NCBI GenBank assembly: GCA_016194725.1
Contig: JACQAW010000166.1
Location: forward strand, 1-18,204
Length of the DNA stretch: 18,204 nucleotides
Direction: 5' to 3'
Source: Deltaproteobacteria bacterium
GTDB lineage: Bacteria > Bdellovibrionota > UBA1018 > UBA923
Shown here: positions 6,587 through 13,227 of the stretch, piece after piece
Layout of the letters: each line of letters begins with the position of its first letter
Numbering within the stretch: the stretch's first letter is position 1
The notes under the pieces: generated by a model
The model's database searches: none
The model's input: only the letters and a program-made list of their open reading frames with translations
Told to the model about the DNA's origin: nothing
Made by a program: the position numbers and the translations under genes

Positions 6587-8325
6587 AACTACATAGCTTT
6601 TATGTGGTTTTAGCCCTTGGATTCGTCTGCGCGGTCATATTCTCGCAGACGAGGCACTTCGGGCTCCTTACCGGCGATGATAATTTCAATATTCTATATA
6701 ATCCTTACCTTCGTCCTCTGGATATTATGAATCTCATGAGGATTTGGAGTGGTTTTTATCTGAAGCTGTATATTCCGGTAACCCTGACGACGTGGGCGAT
6801 CCTGGGTAAGATTGCGCTAGTGACATCAGGGGTCCCAGGCGCGTTCCTGTTTCATGCCGCCAACGTGATTCTTCACTGGCTTAACGGTGTTCTTGTCTTC
6901 ACCCTTCTGCGCAGCATCCTGAAAACGCCATCCGTGAACAATCCGCCGGGCCGGCATCCGGATTTTATAGCGTTGCTCGGCGCCTTGCTCTTCGTATGCC
7001 ACCCGTTGCAAGCGGTGACCGTTGCCTGGGTGACCGGCCTCAAGGATGTTCTCTCGGCATCATTCGGCCTGCTTGCGCTTCACGCGCTGCTTCGCGCCGA
7101 TATTCAGCTGCGACGCAAGGATTCCGAGTATACTTTGGAATTGCAGTCCTACGGAATGTATCTGGCAGCGTCGGCCGCTTTCGCGCTCTCTGTTCTGAGC
7201 AAACCAAACATGATCGTTTTGCCGTTTCTGGGCGTGCTCTTAGGTGCGGTTGTGAAAAAAGACTGGCGCGGTTGCCTTATTGCGACCGCACCATGGCTGG
7301 CTGCAGGAATCATACTGACCCTGCTTACCGCGGAATATCAGGCCGAGCTGAACCCCGGTACGCTCGCGCCTCCCTGGGTGCGTCCATTTGCCGCTCTTGA
7401 TGCCATCTCGTTTTACATCAAAAAGACGATACTGCCGCATCCTCTGCCACACGAATACGGTGATCGGCTTACCGAGGTTCGTCGGCATGCGGCGCCGTTC
7501 TGGCTTGACGCGGCTGGTTCGGCCGTGTTTTTGGCTGCTCTCGTGCGATTACGCCGGCGAATGCCGCAGTTCTGTGCGGGGTTTTTCTTTGCAGTGGCTG
7601 CCCTTTTGCCGATCCTGGGTTTCGTGCCTTACACCCATCAACAATTCTGCGACGTAGCTAACCGCTATATGTATTTCCCTATGGTCGGAGTCAGTTTGTG
7701 TTTTGCCTCTTTATTGCGCTCAATCCGGGGGGCCGGGGTGTTGGCGGCAGCCACTGCCCTCATCATGGCCTTTACGGCATTGAGTTACAAGAAGGTGCAA
7801 ACATTTGCCAATGACGATGTCTTCTATGGCGAAGTACTGCGCTACGACCCCGGAAACCATTTTGCGACGGGCAATCTGTCGACGTCTCTTCTAAGACGAG
7901 GCAAGCTCGATGAGGCGTTACATCTGGCACTCGATGATTTTCGACGTAACCCCTGGCCTCCGCGATCCCTCTATGTGGCTATAGAGGCCTTGCTTGCGCT
8001 TGGGCGCAGTACTGAGGCGGTAATGTACCTGAAAGACTTCGCAAAAAAATACGGCGACACGGCTGAGCTGCATTTCAACCTTGGACATGTTTTGATTCTG
8101 AGTGGCAACTGGCAAGCCGGCGTTGATGAACTGCAGCGGGCCGGGCGGTCCAATCCACAAATGACCCGGATGTCTCCACCAGATTTTATCAGTGAATTTC
8201 TTGATCTACGGCGCGAGAAGATTTCGACTCAGGGGCTGCTACAAGCATCCCAGGCGGCTCCGCACTTTCGCAGCCTTCAATTGCTTCTGGAGTTGTCGAA
8301 AAATGGTCGGGACGAGAGGATTTGA
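6583..8325 (+). CDS. TMTC-like polytopic membrane protein with C-terminal TPR repeats (putative glycosyltransferase)
   Basis: The protein has 580 residues. After the first helix, an Asp-Asp pair (LLTGDDNFNILYN, D32-D33) is in the place of the catalytic acids of GT-C enzymes. HPLQAVTVAWVTGLKDVLSASF near residue 140 is the hallmark segment of TMTC-type proteins ('HP..v..VAW..grkD.l'). About ten helices run to residue ~400. TPR-like helices then cover about 415-530 (VLRYDPGNHFATGNLSTSL, DTAELHFNLGHVLILSGNW). Relatives include O-mannosyltransferases. Here it is probably the second sugar-transfer enzyme of the cluster, with the TPRs facing partner proteins (inference). The last eight codons lie inside the oppositely oriented tRNA-Pro gene, so the C-terminus (NGRDERI) is encoded antisense to the tRNA 3' end. 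This tail is probably not functional in itself. Confidence 0.75.
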   Translation: MKLHSFYVVLALGFVCAVIFSQTRHFGLLTGDDNFNILYNPYLRPLDIMNLMRIWSGFYLKLYIPVTLTTWAILGKIALVTSGVPGAFLFHAANVILHWLNGVLVFTLLRSILKTPSVNNPPGRHPDFIALLGALLFVCHPLQAVTVAWVTGLKDVLSASFGLLALHALLRADIQLRRKDSEYTLELQSYGMYLAASAAFALSVLSKPNMIVLPFLGVLLGAVVKKDWRGCLIATAPWLAAGIILTLLTAEYQAELNPGTLAPPWVRPFAALDAISFYIKKTILPHPLPHEYGDRLTEVRRHAAPFWLDAAGSAVFLAALVRLRRRMPQFCAGFFFAVAALLPILGFVPYTHQQFCDVANRYMYFPMVGVSLCFASLLRSIRGAGVLAAATALIMAFTALSYKKVQTFANDDVFYGEVLRYDPGNHFATGNLSTSLLRRGKLDEALHLALDDFRRNPWPPRSLYVAIEALLALGRSTEAVMYLKDFAKKYGDTAELHFNLGHVLILSGNWQAGVDELQRAGRSNPQMTRMSPPDFISEFLDLRREKISTQGLLQASQAAPHFRSLQLLLELSKNGRDERI

Positions 8326-8380
8326 ACCTCCGACACCCTGGTCCCAAACCAGGTGCGCTACCAGGCTGCGCTACGTCCCG
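8304..8380 (-). tRNA. tRNA-Pro (anticodon UGG)
   Basis: On the minus strand a full cloverleaf reads from 8380 to 8304. The 7-bp acceptor stem is CGGGACG/CGTCCCG. The D arm has AGCCTGGTAGC. The anticodon arm ACCTGG-TTTGGGA-CCAGGG gives anticodon TGG (proline). The T arm has GGAGGTTCAAATCCTC, followed by discriminator A and an encoded CCA at 8306-8304. The length is 77 nt. A short T run follows the CCA directly. The 3' 22 nt overlap the end of the convergent protein gene that stops at 8325. The zinc-ribbon gene ends 42 nt upstream on the same strand. Confidence 0.97.
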
Positions 8381-8411
8381 ACATTTTGGGAAGACACTAC
8401 TGACTTTGAGT

Positions 8412-8440
8412 GTTGTAGTCGATTAACCGCGAGGCGTAAA
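8412..8440 (-). promoter_or_regulatory. Candidate promoter for tRNA-Pro
   Basis: On the minus strand TTTACG (8440-8435), a 17-nt spacer and TACAAC (8417-8412) match the sigma-70 consensus at four of six positions in each box. Transcription would start about 25 nt before the tRNA 5' end. The -35 lies in the last codons of the zinc-ribbon gene, so the tRNA may also be read from that gene's promoter. Confidence 0.3.
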
Positions 8441-8836
8441 CCGCAAAATCGTGGCGCCCAGTGGTCGCCTGAAAGGAAGCCAGCTGTAGACCACTCCCTG
8501 AAGGAGCAGCAAAGGCCCCCCCAGTCGGGATACCCAGAGCTGTACGACGTCGAGATTCGAGGGGCTTATCCATCCGCCATAGCAAAGAAGCAGACCGGTC
8601 AGGAATCCGATCATTCCTATCCCCAGCACACCCGATCTAATGACCAGCTTCGCCCGCTTATTGACCCGCATCACGCCCCGACTATAAACCGGCGCTATCA
8701 GCGGATCGAACCCGAAACCCGCTACTGGACTTCCGCAACGCGGACAAAATTCGAGCCGGCGCACCAATGTCGCGCCCGTCCAATCATCACCGCATTGCGG
8801 GCAAATTGTCAGTCTGGGCACGATAGCTAATCTCAA
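8423..8836 (-). CDS. Zinc-ribbon membrane protein of unknown function
   Basis: The protein has 137 residues. Two CPxCG knuckles near the N-terminus (ICPQCGDDW and FCPRCGSPV; C12/C15 and C31/C34) form a zinc ribbon. Two hydrophobic helices follow, about residues 66-88 and 98-118. I take TTG 8836 as the start because AGAGGTG lies 7 nt upstream. This also matches the position of the fecR-type start relative to the repeated leader block at 10125-10191. GTG 8821 is a possible alternative. No function is assigned; zinc ribbons fused to membrane helices are common in uncharacterised bacterial proteins. It shares its upstream 67 bp with the FecR-domain gene next door, which suggests co-regulation or common origin of the promoter. 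Confidence 0.7.
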   Translation of the reverse strand: MRLAIVPRLTICPQCGDDWTGATLVRRLEFCPRCGSPVAGFGFDPLIAPVYSRGVMRVNKRAKLVIRSGVLGIGMIGFLTGLLLCYGGWISPSNLDVVQLWVSRLGGPLLLLQGVVYSWLPFRRPLGATILRFTPRG

Positions 8837-8840
8837 TATT

Positions 8841-8907
8841 CCGCACCTCTGCCCGGTATTTTATACGATCCGGAGTAAACATTGAATACGGGCAAATATT
8901 GCCTGAA
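8841..8907 (-). promoter_or_regulatory. Promoter/leader block of the zinc-ribbon gene (repeat copy A)
   Basis: These 67 bp match 10125-10191 without gaps at 53 positions (79%). On the minus strand the block holds a -10-like TATAAA (8865-8860) and the AGAGG ribosome-binding site, and ends 4 nt before the TTG start. The best conserved parts are GAGTAAACA (plus strand 8873-8881) and ACGGGCAAA (8888-8896). No good TTGACA box stands 16-18 nt upstream of TATAAA, so the conserved parts may be activator or alternative-sigma sites. An inverted repeat TTGCC-TGAA-GGCAA (8899-8912) straddles its outer edge. Confidence 0.6.
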
Positions 8908-8944
8908 GGCAACGGCGGAAGAAGCCAGAGCGGTAACTCCAGGC

Positions 8945-10123
8945 TCAACCGCCCCCTGCTCTGGGTGGGCCTACGCGCGCTGGCGCGCGGAACGGACTGG
9001 GAAGATTTACGCTCGTGGCGGTCCGACGGTTTTCACCGCCGATTTGCGCACCGTTGGATGACGAGATGGCAGAGGTGGAACGTGTGGCTCCGGCAATATC
9101 CTGTTCGTTGCCCTGAAACGCCTGATGAACCCCATCGGTGGTCAAATGGCCGCTGCCCACGCCCACGGGCGGCCTGTCTTTGGCGGCCTCGCCTGCTGCA
9201 GACTTGCGGCGCTCATACTGCGCCGTTGTGGCCGCACTCGAGCTACCAGGGCCGGAAACGCTGGCAATCGAACGTCCCTTGGCTTCAGCTTTGGCATCGG
9301 TCTTGGCGTAGCTGGGCTGGGCCGGCGAGCTGGTCGTCGACTTGCCTGCGGCGTTCGAGGCCAACGATGCCCGCTGCTCGTTTGTGGTGTTTTTCACGAT
9401 TTTGATCTGAACTCCGGGTGACGCTTTGGCCAGATAAGTGGTGAACTTGGTGACGTCAAAAGCATGAGGCTGCTGCGGAATCTGCATGGTGGTGCGCACC
9501 AGCGAAGTCTGGCCGGCGGTGATTGCGACACGCGTTTCGGCGTTCTTGAGCTGGCTCAGCGTGCGGGCCAGGTGCACCTCGCCCTCGAGGGTGTGCACCT
9601 CGATTTCGGAGTTGCGCGTGGCCCGTTCGCCCTGGGTCAGGGCCAGTCGTCCCAAGCGGCCACCAGAGCCTGCCTCGGTCACAAACTCGGTTCCACGAAC
9701 CGCAACCACGCCGTTCTTGTTCTCGACCAGAAACGGCTCTTCCTGCGAATAGATTTTTCGAACCTTCGCCTTCATCATGCCGGTCGCGAACTGAATGCTT
9801 CTGATGCGCCGCCCTTCGCTGTCGCGACCGCGCCAGTTCTTGAAGACGATGCGTGAGCTGGGACCGATTAAGAGCTCGGTGCCGTCTTCGAGCAGCACCA
9901 CCAGGTGCTGATGCGCGATGGTCTGGATGATGTCGTGCTCGTAGATTTTTCCGTTCAGCGAGGCTTCACGCTCGCCACCCGAGCCACTCAGGCGCATGCC
10001 CCAATATTTCATGTCCAGATACGTAATGCGCCCAATGGCGCTATTGGCGTCGTCAGCGGAAAAAGCCAAGGACTGCATCGACAGAAACACGATAAAAAAT
10101 ATTGAAAACCTTCGTTTTTTCAC
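8945..10123 (-). CDS. Secreted FecR-domain protein with a low-complexity C-terminal tail
   Basis: The protein has 392 residues and starts at GTG 10123, with AAGGGG about 9 nt upstream. The signal peptide is residues 1-23 (KKRRF, then a hydrophobic core, cleavage near AFSADD). The FecR domain spans roughly 25-210: GKIYEHDIIQTIAHQHLVVLLEDGTELLIGPSS-type strands, ending in the hallmark VVAVRGTEFVTE (residues 139-150). From about residue 250 the chain is rich in Ala, Ser, Thr and Gly with few hydrophobics and looks disordered. FecR domains in stand-alone secreted proteins are thought to act in surface or scaffold roles rather than in iron signalling. No FecI sigma factor or TonB receptor is nearby. 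It lies on the minus strand upstream of the zinc-ribbon gene and shares the same promoter/leader block. Confidence 0.85.
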   Translation of the reverse strand: MKKRRFSIFFIVFLSMQSLAFSADDANSAIGRITYLDMKYWGMRLSGSGGEREASLNGKIYEHDIIQTIAHQHLVVLLEDGTELLIGPSSRIVFKNWRGRDSEGRRIRSIQFATGMMKAKVRKIYSQEEPFLVENKNGVVAVRGTEFVTEAGSGGRLGRLALTQGERATRNSEIEVHTLEGEVHLARTLSQLKNAETRVAITAGQTSLVRTTMQIPQQPHAFDVTKFTTYLAKASPGVQIKIVKNTTNEQRASLASNAAGKSTTSSPAQPSYAKTDAKAEAKGRSIASVSGPGSSSAATTAQYERRKSAAGEAAKDRPPVGVGSGHLTTDGVHQAFQGNEQDIAGATRSTSAISSSNGAQIGGENRRTATSVNLPSPFRAPARVGPPRAGGG

Positions 10124-10124
10124 G

Positions 10125-10191
10125 CCCTACCCCTTCCCAGTACTTTATATTATTCTGAGTAAACACTGAAGACGGGCAAAAATTACCTGAA
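10125..10191 (-). promoter_or_regulatory. Promoter/leader block of the FecR-domain gene (repeat copy B)
   Basis: This is the second copy of the 67-bp block found at 8841-8907 (53 of 67 positions equal, no gaps). On the minus strand it holds TATAAA (10149-10144) and the ribosome-binding site AAGGGG, and ends 1 nt before the GTG start at 10123. The space to the divergent hydrolase start at 10199 is only 7 nt beyond the block, so its outer half must also serve as the upstream region of that gene. Confidence 0.6.
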
Positions 10192-10198
10192 AGTCCAA

Positions 10199-12088
10199 AT
10201 GAAACAATGGCTTGCAAAAGCCCGCCTGGGGCTTTTTCTCACAATTTGCATGGAAACTGCGACACTTGCAGCCCACACCGATCGAATTGTCAGGGTCGAG
10301 GGCGGCTGGTACGATGCAACATTTCCAGTACCCGTCATGCACCTGGAAGGCTCGATCGAAGACGTGGCCCGGGCCCATGGCGCTATTTTGGCAAAACTAC
10401 CCGAAGCCAAAGAAACCCTGCGCTACTTCGGGAGCGTTTTCGACAACCGGGTAGCGCACAATGCGACTCTTGAGAACCTGCCTCTGGCTCGCACGTTCAT
10501 CCGATGGGCTTACCGGCACCTGGTCAGGAATCTGATGATCGATTTCGTGCCCGATCGCTATCGCGCGGCCTACGCCGAGTTCGCCAAAGCAGCCGGCCTG
10601 GACGAAGACGAGGTCTGGGATGCGCTGGTGCTGCCCGATGCCGGCCTGCGTGTCGCCTCGCTGCTGTACGGCACCGAGCTTTCGCCACTGTTGCCACCCA
10701 GCTTCGGCTGCACCTCGATCATCTGGAACTCCGGCCATTCGTCGGTGCTGCACGGGCGCAACCTGGACTACGACGGCGTGGGATATTGGGACCGGCACGC
10801 CGTTGTCATACATGTCATTCCGAATGAAGGCCTGGCTTATGTTTCAGTAACCGCACTGGGAATTCATGCGCCCGGAATTACCGCGTTCAATGAAGCCGGC
10901 TTGACCCTGGCCGTCCACCAGCTCACGCTCGAGGACACCCAGTCGTCGGGCACCCCGGTTGCCATCACGAGCGCCGAGGTCATTCGCAACTCGCGCTCGA
11001 TTGATGACGCAATTCAGATCATTCGTGGAATGCCGCGCGCCGCCGGCTGGGCCTACGTGCTTTCGCAGGGGCGCGACCGCGCGGTCATCGAAACCTCGGC
11101 CAGCGAGGTGGCGATTCGCCGTTCTTCCGAGCCATTTTTTTACCAGACCAACCATGTCTCCTCGCCCGCGCTGGCCAGCCACCAGATTTTTTTCAGTCCC
11201 GGCGGCTGGCTCGACTCCTTCTCACGGGCCAGCCGCCTGGCTCGCCTTGCACAATCGGGCGCAACAACGGGCTGGGCAACTCCCGACCGGCTCGCCCCGA
11301 TGCTGGGAATGGGCCGCGTTGCCAACGAGGTCAGCCCACCTCATCGAGTGGCTGGCGGAACGATTGCCCGGCTCGACAACATTCAGTCGGTCATCATGGA
11401 CGCCTCGCACCGGCGGCTTTGGGTGGGCGTAGGATCGGAAAAGCGTGCTCCTAATGAGAACACGTATGTCGAATACCGATGGGCCGACCTGCGCTCGGCC
11501 GACGAGCCCGAGCTTACCGAAGCCGAAATCACCTTGCTGCCCGAAGACGTGCTGGGCGCAAGCGGCGTCAAGCTGCGCGAGCTGCTTCGCCAAGGCGCCA
11601 ACAAAAAGCACGCGGCTCAGAACCCAGGCGAACGCGTGTCGCTCCTAGGCGAATACGTTCAGCAGACCAATGACGCCGCAAAGTCGGCGCCGTCGCTGCC
11701 GGGCCGCTGGCCGGGCGTTTATCTGCACGTCTGGGAAGAGCTGCGCTCGGGAGCCCTGGCCGGTCACGCGCTAAAATCGCTGCTGCGCGATCTCAACGAT
11801 GCACTCAAAGATCCGGGATTGGTCGTTCCGCCCACCAATGGCAGCAACGAGGTCTCGCGTGCCGTGGTTCACCATCACATCGCACTGGGACGATTTACGC
11901 GAGCCCGGCTTCTGGATCTGCTGGGGCGTCGTCCTGAAGCTCTTTATGAATATTACGTCGTTCAGCGCACCGCCGAGTTTGAACGTCTTAAAGTGGCCGC
12001 CTCATATGGGCTGCGCCATCCCTTTGACTGGAACCAGGCCCACCGGCTTGCGGTCGATTTTGCCGGTATCGATCTGTTCCAATATTAG
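10199..12088 (+). CDS. Secreted C45-type Ntn hydrolase (acyl-CoA:6-APA acyltransferase/phospholipase B-like family)
   Basis: The protein has 629 residues. The N-terminus (KQWLAKARLGLFLTICMETATLAA) fits a signal peptide, which supports start 10199; ATG 10250 would remove it. The catalytic centre is SFGCTSIIW, with Cys171 as the nucleophile exposed by self-cleavage after Gly170 in this family, followed by LHGRNLDYDGVG (about 185-196), the conserved substrate-pocket Arg/Asn/Asp segment. NEAGLTLAVHQ continues the Ntn fold. The first 170 residues would be the propeptide. After about residue 440 comes an extra helical region ending in TPR-like helices (RARLLDLLGRRPEALYEYYVV) that is longer than in typical 350-400-residue C45 members. 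The substrate is probably an amide of a fatty acid or amino acid, but cannot be named. A terminator-like hairpin lies in codons 6-13. Confidence 0.8.
   Translation: MKQWLAKARLGLFLTICMETATLAAHTDRIVRVEGGWYDATFPVPVMHLEGSIEDVARAHGAILAKLPEAKETLRYFGSVFDNRVAHNATLENLPLARTFIRWAYRHLVRNLMIDFVPDRYRAAYAEFAKAAGLDEDEVWDALVLPDAGLRVASLLYGTELSPLLPPSFGCTSIIWNSGHSSVLHGRNLDYDGVGYWDRHAVVIHVIPNEGLAYVSVTALGIHAPGITAFNEAGLTLAVHQLTLEDTQSSGTPVAITSAEVIRNSRSIDDAIQIIRGMPRAAGWAYVLSQGRDRAVIETSASEVAIRRSSEPFFYQTNHVSSPALASHQIFFSPGGWLDSFSRASRLARLAQSGATTGWATPDRLAPMLGMGRVANEVSPPHRVAGGTIARLDNIQSVIMDASHRRLWVGVGSEKRAPNENTYVEYRWADLRSADEPELTEAEITLLPEDVLGASGVKLRELLRQGANKKHAAQNPGERVSLLGEYVQQTNDAAKSAPSLPGRWPGVYLHVWEELRSGALAGHALKSLLRDLNDALKDPGLVVPPTNGSNEVSRAVVHHHIALGRFTRARLLDLLGRRPEALYEYYVVQRTAEFERLKVAASYGLRHPFDWNQAHRLAVDFAGIDLFQY
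10216..10237 (+). terminator. Terminator-like hairpin inside the start of the Ntn-hydrolase gene
   Basis: AAAAGCCC (10216-10223), a 5-nt loop and GGGCTTTT (10229-10236) form a perfect 8-bp stem ending in a run of five T (10233-10237). It lies 17 nt after the ATG. Its shape is that of a Rho-independent terminator, and the A-rich 5' arm makes it work in both directions. It may attenuate expression or simply reflect codon choice in the signal peptide. Confidence 0.45.
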
Positions 12089-12174
12089 GTCACTTCCACG
12101 GGCTTGTTTGGCACCGATAAAAAAGGTCGGTATCATATCGCACCGCCTCGTCCCGGCTCAACAAGTCTGTAATT

Positions 12175-12190
12175 TTCGACACTTGTCGAA
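12175..12190. promoter_or_regulatory. Perfect palindrome, candidate repressor operator
   Basis: TTCGACA-CT-TGTCGAA is a perfect 7-bp inverted repeat around 2 bp in the 219-nt space between the hydrolase and the small secreted protein gene. A promoter candidate overlaps it: -35 TCGACA (12176-12181), 17 nt, -10 GATAAA (12199-12204). A dimeric repressor bound here would block that promoter. The regulator is unknown; the motif is not one I can tie to a named family. Confidence 0.5.
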
Positions 12191-12255
12191 CTCTGCCGGA
12201 TAAAATGCGCCGAGCTAAAACCTGGCCCGGCCCCTGCAATAGTTAGAAGTCGAGA

Positions 12256-12275
12256 CGTCGGAAAGGAATCCGGCG
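12256..12275 (+). other. Hairpin in the 5' leader of the small secreted protein gene
   Basis: CGTCGGA (12256-12262) pairs with TCCGGCG (12269-12275) around the loop AAGGAA, with one G-U pair. It lies about 20 nt before the GGAGG ribosome-binding site (12296-12300), in a predicted leader of nearly 100 nt. It is not followed by a T run, so it is not a terminator. It could affect mRNA stability or translation. Confidence 0.35.
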
Positions 12276-12307
12276 AAAATCTGAAGTTCACACATGGAGG
12301 TTTGAAT

Positions 12308-12517
12308 ATGAAAACGAAGACGACGGTTATCCTTGCTATGGTTGGCATGATGATGGGCACGATGGTTTTCGCAGATGAGCTCAAGAAAAAGGAAATCGAT
12401 AAGCCCACGAACCTGAGCGCGCAGGTGATCGACAACAGCAAGGAAGCTCAAAAGTCAGACACCAAGAAAGACGATACCGCGGCCCGCCCTTATCATTTCG
12501 TCGGCCACTCGGAGTAA
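12308..12517 (+). CDS. Small secreted protein, 69 aa, unknown function
   Basis: ATG 12308 is preceded by GGAGG (12296-12300) at 7-nt spacing, the best ribosome-binding site in the window; this fixes the start over TTG 12302. Residues 1-23 are a Met-rich signal peptide (VILAMVGMMMGTMVFA, cleavage before DELKKK). The mature part of about 46 residues is charged and hydrophilic, lysine- and aspartate-rich in the middle (KEAQKSDTKKDDTA), with an aromatic end (PYHFVGHSE). There are no cysteines. I recognise no family. It has its own long leader and an upstream palindrome, so it is probably regulated and well translated when on. The flavin-reductase-like gene follows 41 nt later. Confidence 0.7.
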   Translation: MKTKTTVILAMVGMMMGTMVFADELKKKEIDKPTNLSAQVIDNSKEAQKSDTKKDDTAARPYHFVGHSE

Positions 12518-12558
12518 GGGAGTCTTGTAAACGCCACGTTCTGTGCGAACATTATCGG

Positions 12559-13158
12559 ATGAAGAAGATTCTGCCGAATGGGCTTGAAGTGCGGGACTCC
12601 TATCGCCTGCTGTCGAGTGTGATTGCCCCGCGCCCGATTGCCTTTGTCTCGACCGTGAATAAAAACGGCGTTCCCAATGCAGCACCGTTCTGTTTTTTCA
12701 TGGGGCTTACGCCGTCCCCGCCGATGATCGCCTTCAGCTGCATCCGAAGGGGTGACTCCAAGAAAGACACGATTCGCAATATTGAATCAGGCCGCGACTT
12801 CGTGATCAATATCGTCGATGAAAACCTGACCCAGGCCATGAATATGGCCAGCGGCAGCTACCCGCCCGACATGAGCGAGTTCGACGTCACCGGTCTTACG
12901 CCGGTGCCGAGCGAAATCGTCACCTCGCCTCGTATCGCCGAAAGCCCGGTGCATCTGGAGTGCAAGCTGCGCACAATTGTCGAGCTGGGCGACGTGCCCA
13001 CGTCGTTGGTCATCGGAGAAATTGTTTGCTATCACGTCCGCGAGTCCCTTCTGGTCGACGGAATCGTTGACGTAAAAAAGCTGCACGCCGTTGGGCGCTT
13101 GGGCGAAAGCGTCTATGCCCGCATGACCGACCTTTTCGACATGATCCGCCCCGCTTAA
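12559..13158 (+). CDS. Flavin reductase-like FMN-binding split-barrel protein
   Basis: The protein has 199 residues, the usual size for this family. SYRLLSSVIAPRPIAFVSTVN near residue 15 is the conserved 'l.pRPIalVST.' entry of DIM6/NTAB-type flavin reductases. GVPNAAPFCFFMGLTPSPPMIAFS follows ('N.APfS.F......PP...'). KKDTIRNIESGRDFVINIV is the 'KDT..Ni....FvvN' segment, and SPVHLECKL lies in the barrel core. Such proteins bind FMN and reduce flavin with NAD(P)H, or serve as flavoproteins in other redox reactions. There is no signal peptide, so it is cytosolic. No clear ribosome-binding site precedes the ATG. No monooxygenase partner is adjacent. Confidence 0.85.
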   Translation: MKKILPNGLEVRDSYRLLSSVIAPRPIAFVSTVNKNGVPNAAPFCFFMGLTPSPPMIAFSCIRRGDSKKDTIRNIESGRDFVINIVDENLTQAMNMASGSYPPDMSEFDVTGLTPVPSEIVTSPRIAESPVHLECKLRTIVELGDVPTSLVIGEIVCYHVRESLLVDGIVDVKKLHAVGRLGESVYARMTDLFDMIRPA

Positions 13159-13191
13159 ATTTCAGCGAAAAACCCTTAAAAAACAGGCCAA

Positions 13192-13220
13192 TTACGCGAA
13201 ATCGCGGATTTTGCTATAAT
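13192..13220 (+). promoter_or_regulatory. Extended -10 promoter giving a leaderless mRNA for the TatT-like gene
   Basis: TGC-TATAAT (13212-13220) is a consensus extended -10 box. Exactly 7 nt separate it from ATG 13228, which puts the transcription start at the ATG. No Shine-Dalgarno is present. The -35 region (TTACGC, 17-nt spacer) is poor. A short inverted repeat CGCGA-AA-TCGCG (13195-13206) lies between the boxes and could be an operator. Confidence 0.6.
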
Positions 13221-13227
13221 TTCAGTA

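Noticed and set aside
8192..8830. 212-aa plus-strand frame containing GTRGFEPPTPWSQTRCATRLRY
   Set aside because: This motif is the translated antisense of tRNA-Pro, a known source of spurious proteins. The rest is antisense to the zinc-ribbon gene.
12108..12130. Terminator after the Ntn hydrolase (ACCGA...TCGGT)
   Set aside because: The stem is only 5 bp with a 9-nt A-rich loop and no T run.
12546..12558. Leaderless promoter for the flavin-reductase-like gene (AACATT or CATTAT before ATG 12559)
   Set aside because: TTGTAA (12525) with 17-nt spacing leads only to a poor AACATT; CATTAT needs 19 nt and ends 3 nt before ATG. Too weak to list.
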